A DNA stretch of 64,000 nt. Origin: Streptomyces sp. WP-1 (GTDB taxonomy: Bacteria > Actinomycetota > Actinomycetes > Streptomycetales > Streptomycetaceae). Positions 20,555-28,800 of the stretch are shown here, piece after piece. A program made the position numbers and the translations under genes. The first letter of the stretch is position 1. Every line of letters starts with the position of its first letter. The notes beneath the pieces are model-generated. The model had not been told where the DNA came from. It searched no databases and saw nothing but the letters and a program-made list of their open reading frames with translations. Location of the stretch: positions 3,348,001 to 3,412,000 of the forward strand of contig NZ_CP123923.1 of NCBI RefSeq assembly GCF_030450125.1, in the 5' to 3' direction.

Positions 20555-21514
20555 TCACAGGTAGTCCTCCAGCCGTGCCACCGCGTACCCCTCGCGCGTC
20601 ACCTTGTTGAGGAAGCGGCGCATGTCGTCGACCATCGTGCCGTCCCAGTCGCTGCGGCCCCGGAAGTGGGTGAGGACGATGTCGCCCCGGCGCAGCTGCT
20701 GGTCGTCCTCGCGGAACTCCCAGTGGTCGACGTACACCTCCTCGTTCCAGATCGGGGCGTACTTGATGCCGCAGGACTTGGCGGCGACCAGGGTGTCCTG
20801 GTTGTAGTTGCCGTAGGGCGGGCGCAGCACGGTCGGGCGCTTGCCGAACTGCTTCCGCATGATGTCCTGCATGTCGCAGATCTCGTGCTTCTGCTCCTCG
20901 TAGGACAGCCCCGGCAGGTAGGGGTGGGTGAGGGTGTGGTTGTTGAGGGTGTTGCCGTAGGACTGGGCCTTGCGGAAGTAGCCGTAGTCGTCCTTGACCA
21001 GGTAGTTGCTGAGGAAGGCGGTGTACGGGATCTTCAGGTCCCGCATCATCTGGAGGAACCGGGGGTCCTTCTCCGAGCCGTCGTCGATGGTGAGGAAGAC
21101 GACCTTGTTCCGGGTCGGGACCGTGGTGAAGACCGGTGGCAGGCCCCAGTCCTCCTGGTGGTCCACCTCGAAGCCGGCGCGCGCGGTGATGTGCGGCTTC
21201 ACCTTGGGCGGCGCCGGGGGCGCGATCGGGACCTCGTCCAGGCCCCAGCGTTTCGCGGCGGCGGCCATACGGGTGTGTTCCGCGGCCTCGGCGGCGCGGG
21301 GGTCGGGGGCGGCGTGCCCGGTCGCGCCCCGGCCGGCCGCCGGGCGGGCGGTGCCCGGGTCGGAGCCGGATCCGGATCCGGAGCAGCCGGTGACGAGGGC
21401 GGTCGAGGCGAGGACGGCGGCGCCGCAGCCGAGGGCCATCGCGTGTTTCCGGCCACCGGGGGCGGCCCCACGCCGACGTGCCCGACTTTTGTCATTTTGT
21501 ACTACTAGTCGCAT
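20555..21514 (-). CDS. Polysaccharide deacetylase lipoprotein
   Basis: A 319-residue exported NodB-domain enzyme. A basic N-terminus and lipoprotein signal (ASTALVTGC) are followed by a linker and a catalytic domain with TIDDGSEKD (motif 1 Asp pair), NHTLTHPYLPGL (His-x3-His metal ligands) and RPPYGNYN (motif 3). Such enzymes remove N-acetyl groups from peptidoglycan or other cell-surface glycans. Start ATG 21514 lacks a strong ribosome site; an internal Met (MALGCG) would still give a signal peptide. Probably co-transcribed with the degenerate paralogue 42 bases downstream. Confidence 0.9.
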   Translation of the reverse strand: MRLVVQNDKSRARRRGAAPGGRKHAMALGCGAAVLASTALVTGCSGSGSGSDPGTARPAAGRGATGHAAPDPRAAEAAEHTRMAAAAKRWGLDEVPIAPPAPPKVKPHITARAGFEVDHQEDWGLPPVFTTVPTRNKVVFLTIDDGSEKDPRFLQMMRDLKIPYTAFLSNYLVKDDYGYFRKAQSYGNTLNNHTLTHPYLPGLSYEEQKHEICDMQDIMRKQFGKRPTVLRPPYGNYNQDTLVAAKSCGIKYAPIWNEEVYVDHWEFREDDQQLRRGDIVLTHFRGRSDWDGTMVDDMRRFLNKVTREGYAVARLEDYL

Positions 21515-21605
21515 GGTGCTGGATCTTCGCAGGCCCCACCCCCGCTCCCCGGGCGACAACGCCGCCCTGACGCGCACCATCCACCGACTGGCCCACAATG
21601 ACCCG

Positions 21606-22787
21606 GTGAACGACCTCGCTCCTCTCCTCACCCCCGAAGGCCGGGCCCTCCTCGAAGAGGTCCGCGGCACCGCCCCGGCCGATGAACTCGCCGTCGCCAC
21701 CCGGCTGCGCCGCGACCACCCCTCCGACCTCGTGTCGGCCGCGCTCGGCCAGGCCCGGCTGCGGCAGCGCGCGGCGGCCAAGTTCGCGGCGGCGGACGCG
21801 GAGCGGATGTTCTTCACGCCGAACGGGGTCGAGCAGTCGACGCGGGCGAGCGTGGCGGCGTACCGGGCGCGGCGGCTGACCGATCTCGGGGTGACCTCGG
21901 TGGCGGACCTGTGCTGCGGGATCGGCGGGGACGCCATCGCGCTGGCGCGGGCCGGGATCCGGGTGCTCGCCGTGGACCGGGACCCGCTGACGGCGGCCGT
22001 GGCGCGGGCGAACGCGGAGGCGCTGGGGCTCACCGGCCTGATGCAGGTGCGGGAGGCGGATGTCGCGGAGGTGGACACCGCCGGGTACGACGCCGTGTTC
22101 GTGGATCCGGCGCGCAGGGGAGGCCGGGGCCGCGTCTTCGATCCCGAGGCGTACTCGCCGCCGCTGTCCTGGGCCGTGGAGGCCGCCCGCCGGGCACCGC
22201 ACGCCGCGCTGAAGATCGCGCCCGGCATTCCCCACGAGGCGGTGCCGCCGGAGGCCGAGGCTGAGTGGATCTCGGACGGCGGCGATGTGAAGGAGGCGGT
22301 GCTCTGGTTCGGGACCGGGGCGCCGGGCGCGGTGCGCGCCACCCTGCTGCCGGGCCCGCGCACCCTGCTCGGGCGGGGCCTGCCGGATCCCGGAGTGCGG
22401 CCGGTGGGGCGGTACTTGTACGAGCCGGACGGCGCCGTGATCCGCGCGCATCTGGTCGCCGAGGTGGCCGAGGAGGTCGGCGGCGGGCTGGTCGACGCGA
22501 CCATCGCGTACGTCACCGCCGACGAGCTGCACCCGACCCCGTACGCGGCCCCCTACGAGATCACCGACCAACTCCCCTTCAATCTGAAGAAGTTGAAGGC
22601 GCTGCTGCGTGAGCGTGAGGTCGGGACGCTGACCGTGAAGAAGCGCGGCTCGGCGGTCGAGCCGGAGGAGTTGCGGCGCAAGGTCAAGCCGCAGGGTCCG
22701 AACGCGGCGACCGTGTTCCTCACCCGGGTCGCGGGGGCGCCGACGATGCTGGTCGGCGGGCCCGCCCGGCCGCCCGAGGGCCCCTGA
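21606..22787 (+). CDS. THUMP-like / class I SAM-dependent methyltransferase
   Basis: A 393-residue protein with a Rossmann SAM-binding motif (VADLCCGIGGDAIALA, around residue 100) and a VFVDPARRGGRGR segment like the catalytic DPPR loop of nucleic-acid methyltransferases. The C-terminal THUMP-like domain ends with LTVKKRGSAVEPEELRR. It probably modifies RNA; the target is not known. Start GTG 21606 (VNDLAPLLTPEG) is chosen because the protein core begins there. An in-frame ATG at 21513 would overlap the divergent deacetylase start. It is convergent with the LCP gene, 7 bases apart. Confidence 0.85.
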   Translation: MNDLAPLLTPEGRALLEEVRGTAPADELAVATRLRRDHPSDLVSAALGQARLRQRAAAKFAAADAERMFFTPNGVEQSTRASVAAYRARRLTDLGVTSVADLCCGIGGDAIALARAGIRVLAVDRDPLTAAVARANAEALGLTGLMQVREADVAEVDTAGYDAVFVDPARRGGRGRVFDPEAYSPPLSWAVEAARRAPHAALKIAPGIPHEAVPPEAEAEWISDGGDVKEAVLWFGTGAPGAVRATLLPGPRTLLGRGLPDPGVRPVGRYLYEPDGAVIRAHLVAEVAEEVGGGLVDATIAYVTADELHPTPYAAPYEITDQLPFNLKKLKALLREREVGTLTVKKRGSAVEPEELRRKVKPQGPNAATVFLTRVAGAPTMLVGGPARPPEGP

Positions 22788-22794
22788 CCGGCGG

Positions 22795-23832
22795 TCAGCG
22801 CAGGGTCGCCCACAGGGTCTCGGCGGCCGGCTCCTTCGCGATCACCCGGTTGGGGTCCGAGGGCGCCGTGACGACCGGCATCATCACGGTCCGCACCTGG
22901 TCCGCGCTCAGCCCCTTCAGGCTCTTGCCCAACTCGGTCAGCCCGGTCAGGGAGTCGAGTCCGGTGTCGGTGGTGAGGCTCTTGGTGACCGCGTCGGCGA
23001 CCGTGTACAGCTTGGCCGGGTCGGTGAGCAGGTTCGTACCGGACATCCGTTCCAGCAGGGCCTTCACCAGCAGCTGCTGGAGTCCTATGCGGCCGAGGTC
23101 GCTGCCGTCGCCGATGCCGTGCCGGGTGCGGGCGAGGGCCAGCGCCTGCTTGCCGTCGAGGTGATGGGTCCCGGCCGCCAGATGGAGGTGGCTCTTGTCG
23201 TCGTCGATGTCCTGGGCCGTGGTGACGTCGACCCCGCCGAGCGCGTCGACCAGTTTGGCGAAGCCGGAGAAGTCGATCTCGATGAAGTGGTCCATGCGCA
23301 CGCCGGTGATCGACTCGGCCGTCTTGACCGCGCACACCGGACCGCCCACCGAGAAGGCGCTGTTGAACATGGAGCCGTACGCCACCGCCGTCGAACCCCC
23401 GCCGGGCAGCGGGCAGGAGGGGCGGGTGACGAGGGTGTCGCGCGGGATGCTGACCACGGTGGCGCGGGTGCGGCCCGCGTCGAGGTGCACCACCATCGCG
23501 GTGTCCGAGCGGGCGCCCGAACTGTCGCCGCCGCCCAGCTCCTTGTCGGCCTTGCCGCTGCGCGAGTCCGAGCCCAGCACCAGGATGTTGAGCGACCCGG
23601 CCGGCAGCGGGGCGGCCGCGGCCGTGGGGGCGCTCGGGGAGGGCGCGAGCATCGCGTGCGCGGGGCGGTCGTCGCCGAGCGCGCTGTCGATGTCGACGCC
23701 CTTGATGTTGTGGTCCAGATGCCAGTAGGCGTATCCGGCCGTGGCCACCCCCAGCACCAGGGCCGCCGCCAGGGTGAGTCCGGCGATCCGCAGCACTCGC
23801 GAACGCCGGCCGTGCTCCTCGTGTCGCGTCAC
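22795..23832 (-). CDS. LytR-CpsA-Psr (LCP) family cell-wall ligase
   Basis: A 345-residue type II membrane protein. An N-terminal helix (GLTLAAALVLGVATAGYAYW) is followed by a low-complexity linker and the LCP domain (about 90-330) with LVLGSDSR, ARSDTAMVVHL, VVSIPRDTLV, LVDALGGVDV and LALARTRHG. The Arg and Asp residues that bind the polyprenyl phosphate are kept. LCP enzymes transfer glycopolymers from undecaprenyl carriers to peptidoglycan. GTG 23832 is preferred over GTG 23880, whose leader lacks a ribosome site and is AT-rich like a promoter. Confidence 0.92.
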   Translation of the reverse strand: MTRHEEHGRRSRVLRIAGLTLAAALVLGVATAGYAYWHLDHNIKGVDIDSALGDDRPAHAMLAPSPSAPTAAAAPLPAGSLNILVLGSDSRSGKADKELGGGDSSGARSDTAMVVHLDAGRTRATVVSIPRDTLVTRPSCPLPGGGSTAVAYGSMFNSAFSVGGPVCAVKTAESITGVRMDHFIEIDFSGFAKLVDALGGVDVTTAQDIDDDKSHLHLAAGTHHLDGKQALALARTRHGIGDGSDLGRIGLQQLLVKALLERMSGTNLLTDPAKLYTVADAVTKSLTTDTGLDSLTGLTELGKSLKGLSADQVRTVMMPVVTAPSDPNRVIAKEPAAETLWATLR

Positions 23833-23946
23833 GGCAGGAACGTAAGTCCGAATTATTAGGGGACTGTTAGCGGAAGCCACACAGAGGGGTTTTCTTCGGA
23901 AAATCTCATCGGCCGGGGGCCGTTGACGCGTCCTCGAAAGTTTCGG

Positions 23947-24326
23947 TCACGCGGACGGCCGGCGCGGCACCGCCGTGCTGGAACGCACCACCAGAGTGGT
24001 CGCCGGCTCCAGCCGGGTGGCGGCGCGTTCCTCGTGCGCGCCGCCCGGTTCGAGCACCGGGCGGGCCGCGGCCTCGGCCATCTCGGTCAGCGGCTGCCGT
24101 ACGGTCGTCAGCGGCGGGCCCACCCAGCGGGCCACCGGCAGATCGTCGAAGCCGACCACGCTGAGGTCCTCCGGGATGCGCAGCCCCCGCTCGCGCGCGG
24201 CCTCGTGCAGGCCCACGGCCTGGAGGTCGTTGCCCGCGAAGACCGCGGACGGCCGGTCCGGGCGGCGCAGCAGCTCCATGCCCAGCCGGTGGCCGGCGTC
24301 GCGGTGGAAGTCCCCGGCCACGATCA
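23947..24326 (-). pseudogene. LacI-family regulator remnant (C-terminal part)
   Basis: About 125 residues of the effector-binding domain of a LacI/GalR regulator, ending normally at 23947. The visible core is RPSAVFAGNDLQAVGLHEAA...IPEDLSVVGFDDLP...PLTTVRQPL. The DNA-binding domain and first half of the sugar-binding domain are missing. Homology stops around 24322-24340, where a GH3 remnant begins on the other strand. The surviving part is undamaged, so the loss may be recent. Confidence 0.88.
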
Positions 24327-24746
24327 GCGACCGCGTTCGCCCGGGAGGACTTCGCGGGATCCGAGGCGGAGATCCCGACGGACGGCGGGTACGACCTGTC
24401 GGTCACCGTCCGCAACACGGGTGGGCGCGCGGGCGCCGAGGTCGTCCAGCTGTGTCTGCACGACCCGGTGGCCTCGGTGACCCGCCCGGACATCCGGCTG
24501 CGGCCACCGGCGGGTGGAGCTGGCCCCCGGCGAGGCCCGCCGCCTCACCTTCCGCTTCCACACCGGCCTCGCCTCCTTCCCGGACCGCACGGGCACCCGG
24601 TCGTGGAGCCGGGCGAGCTGGAGCTGCGGCTGGCCGCGTCGAGCACGCACGTACGGCACCGGGCGCGGCTGCGGCCGACGGGGCCGGTGCGGACGGTGGG
24701 CACCGGGCGGGAGCTGCGCTGCCCGGCGGCGGTCACGGGGACCTGA
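24327..24746 (+). pseudogene. Glycoside hydrolase family 3 remnant (C-terminal FnIII-like domain)
   Basis: Only the last 140 or so residues of a GH3 beta-glucosidase/xylosidase remain. They start at FAREDFAGSEAEIPTDGG (24336) and run through LSVTVRNTGGRAGAEVVQL. The frame shifts near 24500-24505 to read HRRVELAPGEARRLTFRFH, then shifts back at 24600 to VVEPGELELRLAASS, ending at TGA 24744-24746. Both frameshifts and the missing catalytic domains make it non-functional. Confidence 0.88.
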
Positions 24747-24765
24747 GCGGCCGGGGCATACGCCA

Positions 24766-24799
24766 ACACCCCGCCTCCGGAGACCCGGAGACGGGGTGT
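24766..24799. terminator. Terminator of the tRNA-Gly gene
   Basis: ACACCCCG (24766-24773) pairs with CGGGGTGT (24792-24799). An inner stem CTCCGG/CCGGAG (24775-24780, 24785-24790) closes a tight loop, with one internal mismatch. It begins 3 bases beyond the tRNA 3' end and also closes the GH3 remnant from the other side. Confidence 0.85.
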
Positions 24800-24802
24800 G
24801 AG

Positions 24803-24875
24803 TGGAGCGCCGGGCAGGCCTTGCACCTGCATCTCCCCGCAGGAAGCGGGACGTCTTTCCTTGGACCACCAACGC
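24803..24875 (-). tRNA. Unusual tRNA-Gly (anticodon UCC)
   Basis: A 73-base cloverleaf with encoded CCA. Acceptor GCGTTGG (24869-24875) pairs with CCGGCGC (24807-24813) through two G-U pairs. The D arm has a 3-bp stem and contains GG. Anticodon stem TCCCG/CGGGG closes loop CTTCCTG with anticodon TCC at 24842-24844. The variable loop has 4 bases. T stem GCAGG/CCTGC closes loop TGCAAGG. Bacterial GlyRS identity bases are kept (G1-C72, C2-G71, C35, C36, U73). The T loop has G at position 55 instead of U, so the pseudouridine and its contact with G18 are lost. It has its own promoter and terminator. The anticodon and Gly identity are clear; that it serves peptidoglycan rather than translation is my inference (see findings). 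Confidence 0.88.
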
Positions 24876-24917
24876 ACTGCGTTCGTACCGGCTTTCCGGC
24901 CCGTTCGCTGTGTGATG

Positions 24918-24947
24918 ATCATAGACCGAGGGAGACGGCGGCCGCAA
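24918..24947 (-). promoter_or_regulatory. Promoter of the tRNA-Gly gene
   Basis: On the minus strand TTGCGG (24942-24947), 18 bases, TATGAT (24918-24923). The start would be near 24911, leaving a precursor leader of about 35 bases before the tRNA. Confidence 0.7.
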
Positions 24948-24979
24948 ACTCGCCCGGAACAAACGGGACTCAGCCGCCC

Positions 24980-25237
24980 CTACTCGGACGCGACCGCCTC
25001 GAAACGCCAGCGGTGCACGGCCCGCGTCACCAACCGCGGGTCCGGTTCGGGGAGTTCCGGCAGCGTCGCGTCGTACGCGTCGGCCCACCAGGTGATGACC
25101 AGCACCCGGTCGCCCGGCGCGCGGAAGGTCTCGCGGCGCAGCGGCTCCCGGTCGAGCCGCTGGGCGCGGGCCCAGTCGAGGAGGTCCCCGCCCCGGCCCT
25201 CGGCCGCGCGTGCCTCCCACATCAGCGCGACCGTCAT
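24980..25237 (-). CDS. Small conserved protein following tsaD
   Basis: An 85-residue protein, [17 protein letters not shown]...[11 protein letters not shown], of alpha/beta pattern. The N-terminus and the VLVITWW strand resemble small dimeric alpha-beta barrel (ABM-like) proteins, but I do not recognise a function. ATG 25237 overlaps the tsaD stop by 4 bases (ATGA), so it is translationally coupled to tsaD. Confidence 0.8.
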   Translation of the reverse strand: MTVALMWEARAAEGRGGDLLDWARAQRLDREPLRRETFRAPGDRVLVITWWADAYDATLPELPEPDPRLVTRAVHRWRFEAVASE

Positions 25238-26322
25238 GAGTACAGGTTCTCCTTGCTGACCTCGTGCACATGGTCGTGGTGGCCCGGCACATGCGGGTCG
25301 GTGACCGGCAGGGAGGAGTCGGCGGACAGGTCCCAGCTGGAGGCGGCCCGGCCCCGGGCGACCATCTCGGCGCCGAGCGCGGCCACCATCGCGCCGTTGT
25401 CCGTGCACAGCTTGGGGCGCGGCACGCGCAGCCGGATGCCGGCCGCCTCGCAGCGCTCCTGGGCGAGGGCGCGCAGCCGGGAGTTGGCCGCCACCCCGCC
25501 GCCGATCATCAGATGGTCGACACCCTCGTCCTTGCAGGCGCGCACGGCCTTGCGGGTGAGCACGTCCACCACGGCCTCCTGGAAGGAAGCGGCCACATCG
25601 CGCACCGGGACCTCCTCGCCGGCCGCGCGCTTCGCCTCGATCCAGCGGGCCACGGCGGTCTTCAGGCCGGAGAAGGAGAAGTCGTACGCGGGGTCGCGCG
25701 GGCCGGTCAGACCGCGCGGGAAGCTGATCGCGGCCGGGTCGCCCTCCTTGGCGTACCGGTCGATGACCGGGCCGCCGGGGAAGCCCAGGTTCAGCACGCG
25801 GGCGATCTTGTCGAAGGCCTCGCCGGCCGCGTCGTCGATGGTCGCGCCCATCGGCCGGACGTCGGAGGTGATGTCGGAGGACAGCAGCAGCGAGGAGTGG
25901 CCGCCGGAGACCAGCAGCGCCATCGTCGGCTCGGGCAGCGGGCCGTGCTCCAGCTGGTCCACGCAGATGTGGGAGGCGAGGTGGTTGACGCCGTAGAGGG
26001 GCTTGCCGAGCGCGTAGGCGTACGCCTTGGCGGCGGAGACGCCGACCAGGAGGGCGCCCGCGAGTCCGGGGCCCGCGGTGACCGAGATGCCGTCGAGGTC
26101 CCTGGCGCTGACCCCGGCCTCCTTCAGGGCGCGGTCGATGGTCGGGACCATCGCCTCCAGGTGGGCGCGGGACGCCACCTCGGGGACGACGCCGCCGAAG
26201 CGGGCGTGCTCGTCCACGCTGGAGGCGACGGCGTCGGCCAGCAGGGTGGTGCCGCGCACGATGCCGACGCCGGTCTCGTCGCAGGAGGTCTCGATGCCGA
26301 GGACGAGGGGTTCGTCAGCCAT
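25234..26322 (-). CDS. tsaD: tRNA t6A threonylcarbamoyltransferase TsaD
   Basis: A 362-residue Kae1/Gcp protein that transfers the threonylcarbamoyl group to A37 of ANN-decoding tRNAs together with TsaB and TsaE. The N-terminal [14 protein letters not shown], the metal-binding His pair in [19 protein letters not shown] and [11 protein letters not shown] are all present. The tail after residue 330 is His-rich ([11 protein letters not shown]). It overlaps rimI upstream by 8 bases; the order tsaB-rimI-tsaD forms an operon. Confidence 0.98.
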   Translation of the reverse strand: MADEPLVLGIETSCDETGVGIVRGTTLLADAVASSVDEHARFGGVVPEVASRAHLEAMVPTIDRALKEAGVSARDLDGISVTAGPGLAGALLVGVSAAKAYAYALGKPLYGVNHLASHICVDQLEHGPLPEPTMALLVSGGHSSLLLSSDITSDVRPMGATIDDAAGEAFDKIARVLNLGFPGGPVIDRYAKEGDPAAISFPRGLTGPRDPAYDFSFSGLKTAVARWIEAKRAAGEEVPVRDVAASFQEAVVDVLTRKAVRACKDEGVDHLMIGGGVAANSRLRALAQERCEAAGIRLRVPRPKLCTDNGAMVAALGAEMVARGRAASSWDLSADSSLPVTDPHVPGHHDHVHEVSKENLYS

Positions 26323-26812
26323 TGATCTCGGTTCCTTGAACAGATGCGGAAGGGTCGGTCAGGCGCATCACCAGGGCGTCCACGTTCCCCGGCTGGTAGT
26401 AGCCGCGCCGGAACCCGATGGGGGCGAAGCCGAAGCGCTCGTACAGCTTCTGCGCGCGGATGTTGTCCACCCGGACTTCGAGCATCACCTCGTGGCACTC
26501 GAACGCGGTCGCCGCCCGCAGCAGATCGGTCAGCAGCCGGCCGCCGAGCCCCGAGCCCTGGAGGTCGCGGGCGACGGCGATGGTCTGGATGTCGGCGAGG
26601 TCGCCGGAGGCGGCGAGGCCCGCGTAGCCGACCACCCGGCCGGTGCCGTCCTCGGCCACGACATAGCGGCGGGTGGCCTCGGCGCCCCGGGAATGGGCCA
26701 GTTCGGACCAGAACATGCCCCGGGACCAGGCGTCCTCCGGGAACAGGTCCTTCTCCAGCTCCAGGACCGGGTCGATGTCCCACCAGCGCATCTCGCGCAG
26801 TTCGACGGTCAC
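26315..26812 (-). CDS. rimI: Ribosomal protein S18-alanine N-acetyltransferase
   Basis: A 165-residue GNAT acetyltransferase. The acetyl-CoA motif is [15 protein letters not shown], and the C-terminal [17 protein letters not shown] is typical of RimI, which acetylates the N-terminus of S18. GTG 26812 overlaps the tsaB stop (GTGA). The association with tsaB and tsaD is conserved in bacteria. Confidence 0.94.
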   Translation of the reverse strand: MTVELREMRWWDIDPVLELEKDLFPEDAWSRGMFWSELAHSRGAEATRRYVVAEDGTGRVVGYAGLAASGDLADIQTIAVARDLQGSGLGGRLLTDLLRAATAFECHEVMLEVRVDNIRAQKLYERFGFAPIGFRRGYYQPGNVDALVMRLTDPSASVQGTEING

Positions 26813-27465
26813 TTCGGGGTGACCACCTTGTAGTTCTTGGGGACCTGGGCGTCCGGGCGGCGCAGGTACAGCGGCCTCGGCGCGGGCAGTTCCTCCCCGG
26901 CGGCCAGCCGCTCGGCGGCGAGCGCGGCCAGCGCGGCGGCGGACACGTGCTCGGGCTCGTGGGCGCTCGGGAACATGTCCGGGTAGAGCAGGGCGCCCGC
27001 GCCGGCCGCCGGGAGCCCGGCGACCTGCTCGGCGATGTCGGCCGGGCGGTCGACGGCCGGGCCGGTCAGCCGGGTGCGGGAGTCGGCGTACGTCGCCCAG
27101 TAGACCTCCTTGCGCCGGGCGTCGGTCGCCACGACGAAGGGGCCCTTCTCGATGTCGGCGGCGTAGGCGAGGCCGTCCAGGGTGCACACGCCGTACACGG
27201 GGACGCCGAGGGCCAGGCCGAAGGTGTCGGCGGTCATCAGGCCGACGCGCAGTCCGGTGTAGGGGCCGGGGCCGGTGCCGACGACGATCCCGGTGACCGC
27301 CTCCAGCGTGAGGCCGGCCTCGGTGAGGACCCGGTCGACGGCCGGCAGCAGCAGCTCCCCGTGCCGGCGCGCGTCCACCTGCTTCGACGAGGCGATGACG
27401 TCCGTGCCGTCGTGCAGGGCGACGGTGACGGCGGGCGTTGCGGTATCCAGAGCGAGCAAGAGCAC
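26809..27465 (-). CDS. tsaB: tRNA t6A biosynthesis protein TsaB
   Basis: A 218-residue ASKHA-fold protein, partner of TsaD. N-terminus LLLALDTATPAVTVALHDG; conserved GTGPGPYTGLRVGL segment. It lacks the catalytic His pair of TsaD, as expected. GTG 27465 starts the operon tsaB-rimI-tsaD. Divergent from the YkuD-like gene. Confidence 0.96.
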   Translation of the reverse strand: MLLLALDTATPAVTVALHDGTDVIASSKQVDARRHGELLLPAVDRVLTEAGLTLEAVTGIVVGTGPGPYTGLRVGLMTADTFGLALGVPVYGVCTLDGLAYAADIEKGPFVVATDARRKEVYWATYADSRTRLTGPAVDRPADIAEQVAGLPAAGAGALLYPDMFPSAHEPEHVSAAALAALAAERLAAGEELPAPRPLYLRRPDAQVPKNYKVVTPK

Positions 27466-27578
27466 GCGAACAGCCTACGGCGCCCGCGCCTCGCGCACGG
27501 CCGCCCGGGGCGGACGGTCACCGGCTGCTACGGTCTGTACGAAGTACGACATATCGCGCACGGCGGAGGTGGAAGCAG

Positions 27579-28139
27579 GTGGCAGGGACCAGCTCGGGAA
27601 TCGTGGCCGGCCTCACCGCGGCGGCCGTCGGCGTGGTCGGCTTCCTGGCCTACGAGGCGTACGCGACGGTGCCGGCGGGGCTGGGCGCCCGTCCGGCGGC
27701 GAACGGCTCGCCCGGCGGGCAGGCCACGAAGGCGCCCCGGGACCGGCTCCACCCGACCGCCCTGCCGAGCGGGTCCGGCAAGGGTGAACGGGTGGTGTAC
27801 TCGGTGGACGACGACCGGGTCTGGCTGGTCGAGGCCGGCGACCGGGTGCTGCGCACCTTCCGCGTCCGGCCCGGCACGGTGGATCCGCCCCTCGGCACGT
27901 ACTGGGTGACCTCCCGCTCCCACGCCGTCACCGGCACGGACGGCATCCCCATCGAACACGTGGTCCGCTTCACCACGGTCGACGGCGTCACCATCGGCTT
28001 CTCCGCCCCCACCACCCCCGACGCCGTCCCGGCCCCCGACGCGGGCACCAGGACGGGCGGCATCCGCGAGACCCGCGCGGACGGCGAGGCGATGTGGAAC
28101 TTCGCGACGATCGGCGAACGGATCCTGGTGATCCGCTGA
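27579..28139 (+). CDS. Membrane-anchored YkuD-like protein without catalytic Cys
   Basis: A 186-residue protein. An uncleaved N-terminal helix (GIVAGLTAAAVGVVGFLAY) and linker lead to a domain that follows the start of the L,D-transpeptidase (YkuD) fold: RVVYSVDDDRVWLVEAGDRVL then PPLGTYWVTSRS. The HxxxxxxG...SxGC.R catalytic segment is absent and there is no Cys at all. It is probably a non-enzymatic wall-associated or structural relative. GTG 27579 has GGAGGTGG upstream. Confidence 0.82.
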   Translation: MAGTSSGIVAGLTAAAVGVVGFLAYEAYATVPAGLGARPAANGSPGGQATKAPRDRLHPTALPSGSGKGERVVYSVDDDRVWLVEAGDRVLRTFRVRPGTVDPPLGTYWVTSRSHAVTGTDGIPIEHVVRFTTVDGVTIGFSAPTTPDAVPAPDAGTRTGGIRETRADGEAMWNFATIGERILVIR

Positions 28140-28621
28140 GGGCTCCGCCTGGGATCGACACCTGGGGAACCGGCCGCCCCGGGGGACCGGCAGCCCTGCG
28201 AAGCGGGCGCGCCGGCGACCAGGAGCGTCGCTGGATGGTGGGCTGGATGTCGGGTGAGCTGGAGATCAGGTGACCTCGCGGTCCGGAGGGCCTGAGGGCC
28301 GGGCGACCCCGCGAGTCCGGCGGTGGCCCTGAGGCTCGGGCGACCTGCGGAGGGGACGGCGACTGAGGGCCGGGCACCTCCGCAAGAGACGGCAGACCCG
28401 GGGACCGGACAGCCCCGCGAGCACGGCAGGCCCATCCACTCGGGGCCGGAGGTGGCGGCGCGGCGGAGAGCGGGGAGCGGACTCCGCCCGGCGGGCAGGT
28501 GAGCCGGGCCGGAAGCCGGCAAGGCACGGCCCCGCCGCACTCCGGCCCTCCGCAGGCGGCCGAGCGCGCCGGAACCGGCTCTCGCGGCCCGGACGGACGG
28601 ACCCGCGCGGTTCCCCGAGGC
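28140..28621. other. Gene-free GC-rich stretch with degenerate repeats
   Basis: 480 bases with no supportable gene; the open frames here are Arg/Pro/Gly-rich and match nothing. It contains three imperfect copies of CTGAGGGCCGGGCGACC, starting at about 28292, 28329 and 28363. It may represent decayed sequence. Confidence 0.45.
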
Positions 28622-28774
28622 TTACGCCGCTCGTTTCGGGTGGTCGGCCCGGTGAGGGGCCCGGGGCTCCGGAGGGCGTGGTGGGCTGGAGAGGGTCGCC
28701 GCGGCGGCGCAGGACGCCAGGAGGACGTGCATGGGGACCGGGGCGGGGGCCTTCGGGGGGCGGGGGGCGGGCAT
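28622..28774 (-). CDS. Small Pro/Ala-rich protein, possible iron-regulated
   Basis: A 50-residue ORF, MPAPRPPKAPAPVPMHVLLA..., with one Cys and a weakly hydrophobic centre (HVLLASCAAAATL). The ATG 28774 has an excellent ribosome site (AGGAGG, 6-7 bases upstream), which is the main reason to accept it. A 20-bp palindrome similar to an iron box lies 26 bases further upstream. No family recognised; it could be a small membrane peptide. Confidence 0.55.
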   Translation of the reverse strand: MPAPRPPKAPAPVPMHVLLASCAAAATLSSPPRPPEPRAPHRADHPKRAA

Positions 28775-28800
28775 GGGCGCCTCCTGAGGTGCGGCGGCGT

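Noticed and set aside
19730..21508. 592-residue plus-strand frame over the deacetylase genes
   Set aside because: Shadow of two recognisable minus-strand proteins; no family features.
24801..24880. tRNA-like structure on the plus strand
   Set aside because: No cloverleaf forms on that strand; the minus strand gives a complete one.
23900..24980. Integrated prophage or ICE at the tRNA gene
   Set aside because: No integrase, no duplicated tRNA 3' end and no phage genes; only gene remnants.
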